Part shown: positions 63,901-64,000 of the stretch, piece by piece | Position numbering within the stretch: position 1 is the stretch's first letter | Layout: every line of letters begins with the position of its first letter | Assembly: GCA_946800325.1 (NCBI GenBank) | Contig: OX326958.1 | Span: 16,272,992-16,336,991, forward strand | From: Luzula sylvatica | Taxonomy: Eukaryota > Streptophyta > Magnoliopsida > Poales > Juncaceae | Length of the DNA: 64,000 bases | Direction of reading: 5' to 3' | Program-made: the position numbers and the translations under genes | Notes under the pieces: model-generated | Told to the model about the DNA's origin: nothing | Database searches by the model: none | Seen by the model: only the letters and a program-made list of their open reading frames with translations

Positions 63901-64000
63901 TGAAAAGTTATGTACTAAAAGATACGATACAAATGATCTAAAACCACGTTATTTGAACTCCTCAGAGCGTTAAAATCTTGTTTTGAATCGAAAAACAAAC
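60999..64000. repeat. Array block 5: return to block 3-like order, running off the window
   Basis: Order Eg F A I Eg F I Eg F D B' C D J K A I E Eg B' C D B' G, then 26 bases of the next unit (63975-64000). The first nine match 37191-38306 (M301-M309). At 62115 it jumps to a D with GAATTTTGG, skipping the A B' C that normally precede that marked D (as at 38307-38802), so three monomers appear deleted. The last 12 monomers are the 20.9-kb-distant duplicate. The array continues beyond the window. Confidence 0.82.
62487..63974. repeat. 12-monomer segment shared with 41.5-43.0 kb, right copy (M505-M516)
   Basis: Carries the same four linked rare variants in the same slots as 41531-43018. Both are preceded by B' C, but the two flanks differ one unit further upstream (A there, the GAATTTTGG D here). 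Confidence 0.85.

Larger units (their letters stand above)
1..64000. repeat. Continuous 124-bp satellite DNA array (516 complete monomers plus 26 bases)
   Basis: The sequence returns to the same phrase (starting atcttgttttgaatcg) every 124 bases from base 1 to the end. Counting starts gives 516 full monomers; 516 x 124 minus ten deleted bases gives 63974, exactly where the last partial unit begins. All units lie in the same orientation with no spacer, inversion or inserted element. Most differ from the consensus at only a few of 124 positions, and nearly all differences are shared substitutions. Arrays of this size and uniformity are typical of eukaryotic heterochromatin, often centromeric or pericentromeric; the chromosomal location here is inference. 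I do not recognise the family. No gene is present anywhere in the window, so this entry also covers every gene-free stretch. Confidence 0.98.

Noticed and set aside
1..64000. CRISPR array
   Set aside because: The whole 124-bp unit is conserved from one copy to the next. There are no short repeats separated by unique spacers, and no cas genes.
1..64000. Tandem repeats coding for a repetitive protein
   Set aside because: 124 is not a multiple of three, so the frame shifts at each unit, and stop codons close every frame on both strands quickly.
1..64000. Plasmid iterons or a bacterial replication origin
   Set aside because: Iterons are short and few, next to a replication gene. Here there are hundreds of 124-bp units and no gene.
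1..64000. Transposon, LTR or insertion sequence within the array
   Set aside because: Every base is accounted for by the 124-bp register. There is no insertion, target-site duplication or orientation switch.
1..64000. Naming the source species or satellite family
   Set aside because: I do not recognise the monomer. A+T richness and array form are shared by many plants and animals, so a name would be a guess.
1..64000. Assembly artefact from collapsed or duplicated reads
   Set aside because: It cannot be ruled out, but private variants in each large copy (for example M153, M158, M455, M473, M491) show that the copies are not simple machine duplicates. Read-level confirmation is still the deciding test.

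Overview
The whole window is one uninterrupted satellite DNA array. A 124-bp monomer (about 28% G+C in the consensus) is repeated head to tail, always in the same orientation: 516 complete monomers followed by the first 26 bases of another. I found no protein-coding gene, RNA gene, transposon, inversion or unique spacer on either strand. Long megasatellite-like arrays of this kind are typical of eukaryotic constitutive heterochromatin (centromere, pericentromere, subtelomere or B chromosome). I do not recognise the monomer, so I cannot name the organism. The A+T-rich unit and the retained CpG sites would fit an insect, other invertebrate or plant better than a CpG-depleted vertebrate, but that is only inference.

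Monomers are numbered from base 1 (M1 = 1-124). Monomer k starts at 1+124(k-1), until four small deletions shift the register: 3 bp in M72, M119 and M167, and 1 bp in M182. I sorted monomers by diagnostic bases (positions within the monomer). E is the consensus; Eg is E with G5; Et is E with T75. A has G67. B has G65 and G91; B' is B with T115. C has T96, T97 and A109. D has A97. F has G5, C51, G65, T81, G91 and G92; F' is F with A81. G has C94, often with G115. H has T76 and T97. I has C56, G65 and G91. J is A with A57. K has G60, G65 and G91. L has G54, G65 and G91. These classes do not occur at random. They recur in fixed strings such as B'-C-D, G-H and A-B-E-Eg-F-A-I-Eg-F, so the array has higher-order repeat (HOR) structure.

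Layout: (1) 1-6572, a mosaic with a 1612-bp block repeated at a 4464-bp distance. (2) 6573-22311, an HOR of about 5.9 kb: a 3' fragment, two full copies (5825 and 5949 bp) and a 5' fragment. Each full copy contains a 1984-bp tandem doublet. (3) 22312-47854, an irregular mosaic with long-range duplicates separated by 5828 and 18228 bp. (4) 47855-60998, two adjacent 6572-bp copies of a 53-monomer unit that look nearly identical. (5) 60999-64000, a segment resembling earlier parts of block 3, including a 1488-bp copy of 41531-43018. Several monomers are hybrids of two classes, which marks in-register recombination junctions.

The picture is of an array shaped by repeated unequal exchange or segmental amplification at several scales (1, 2, 3, 5, 12, 16, 47-48 and 53 monomers), with very few indels. 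Class assignments and identity statements were made by reading the sequence and should be confirmed by alignment.
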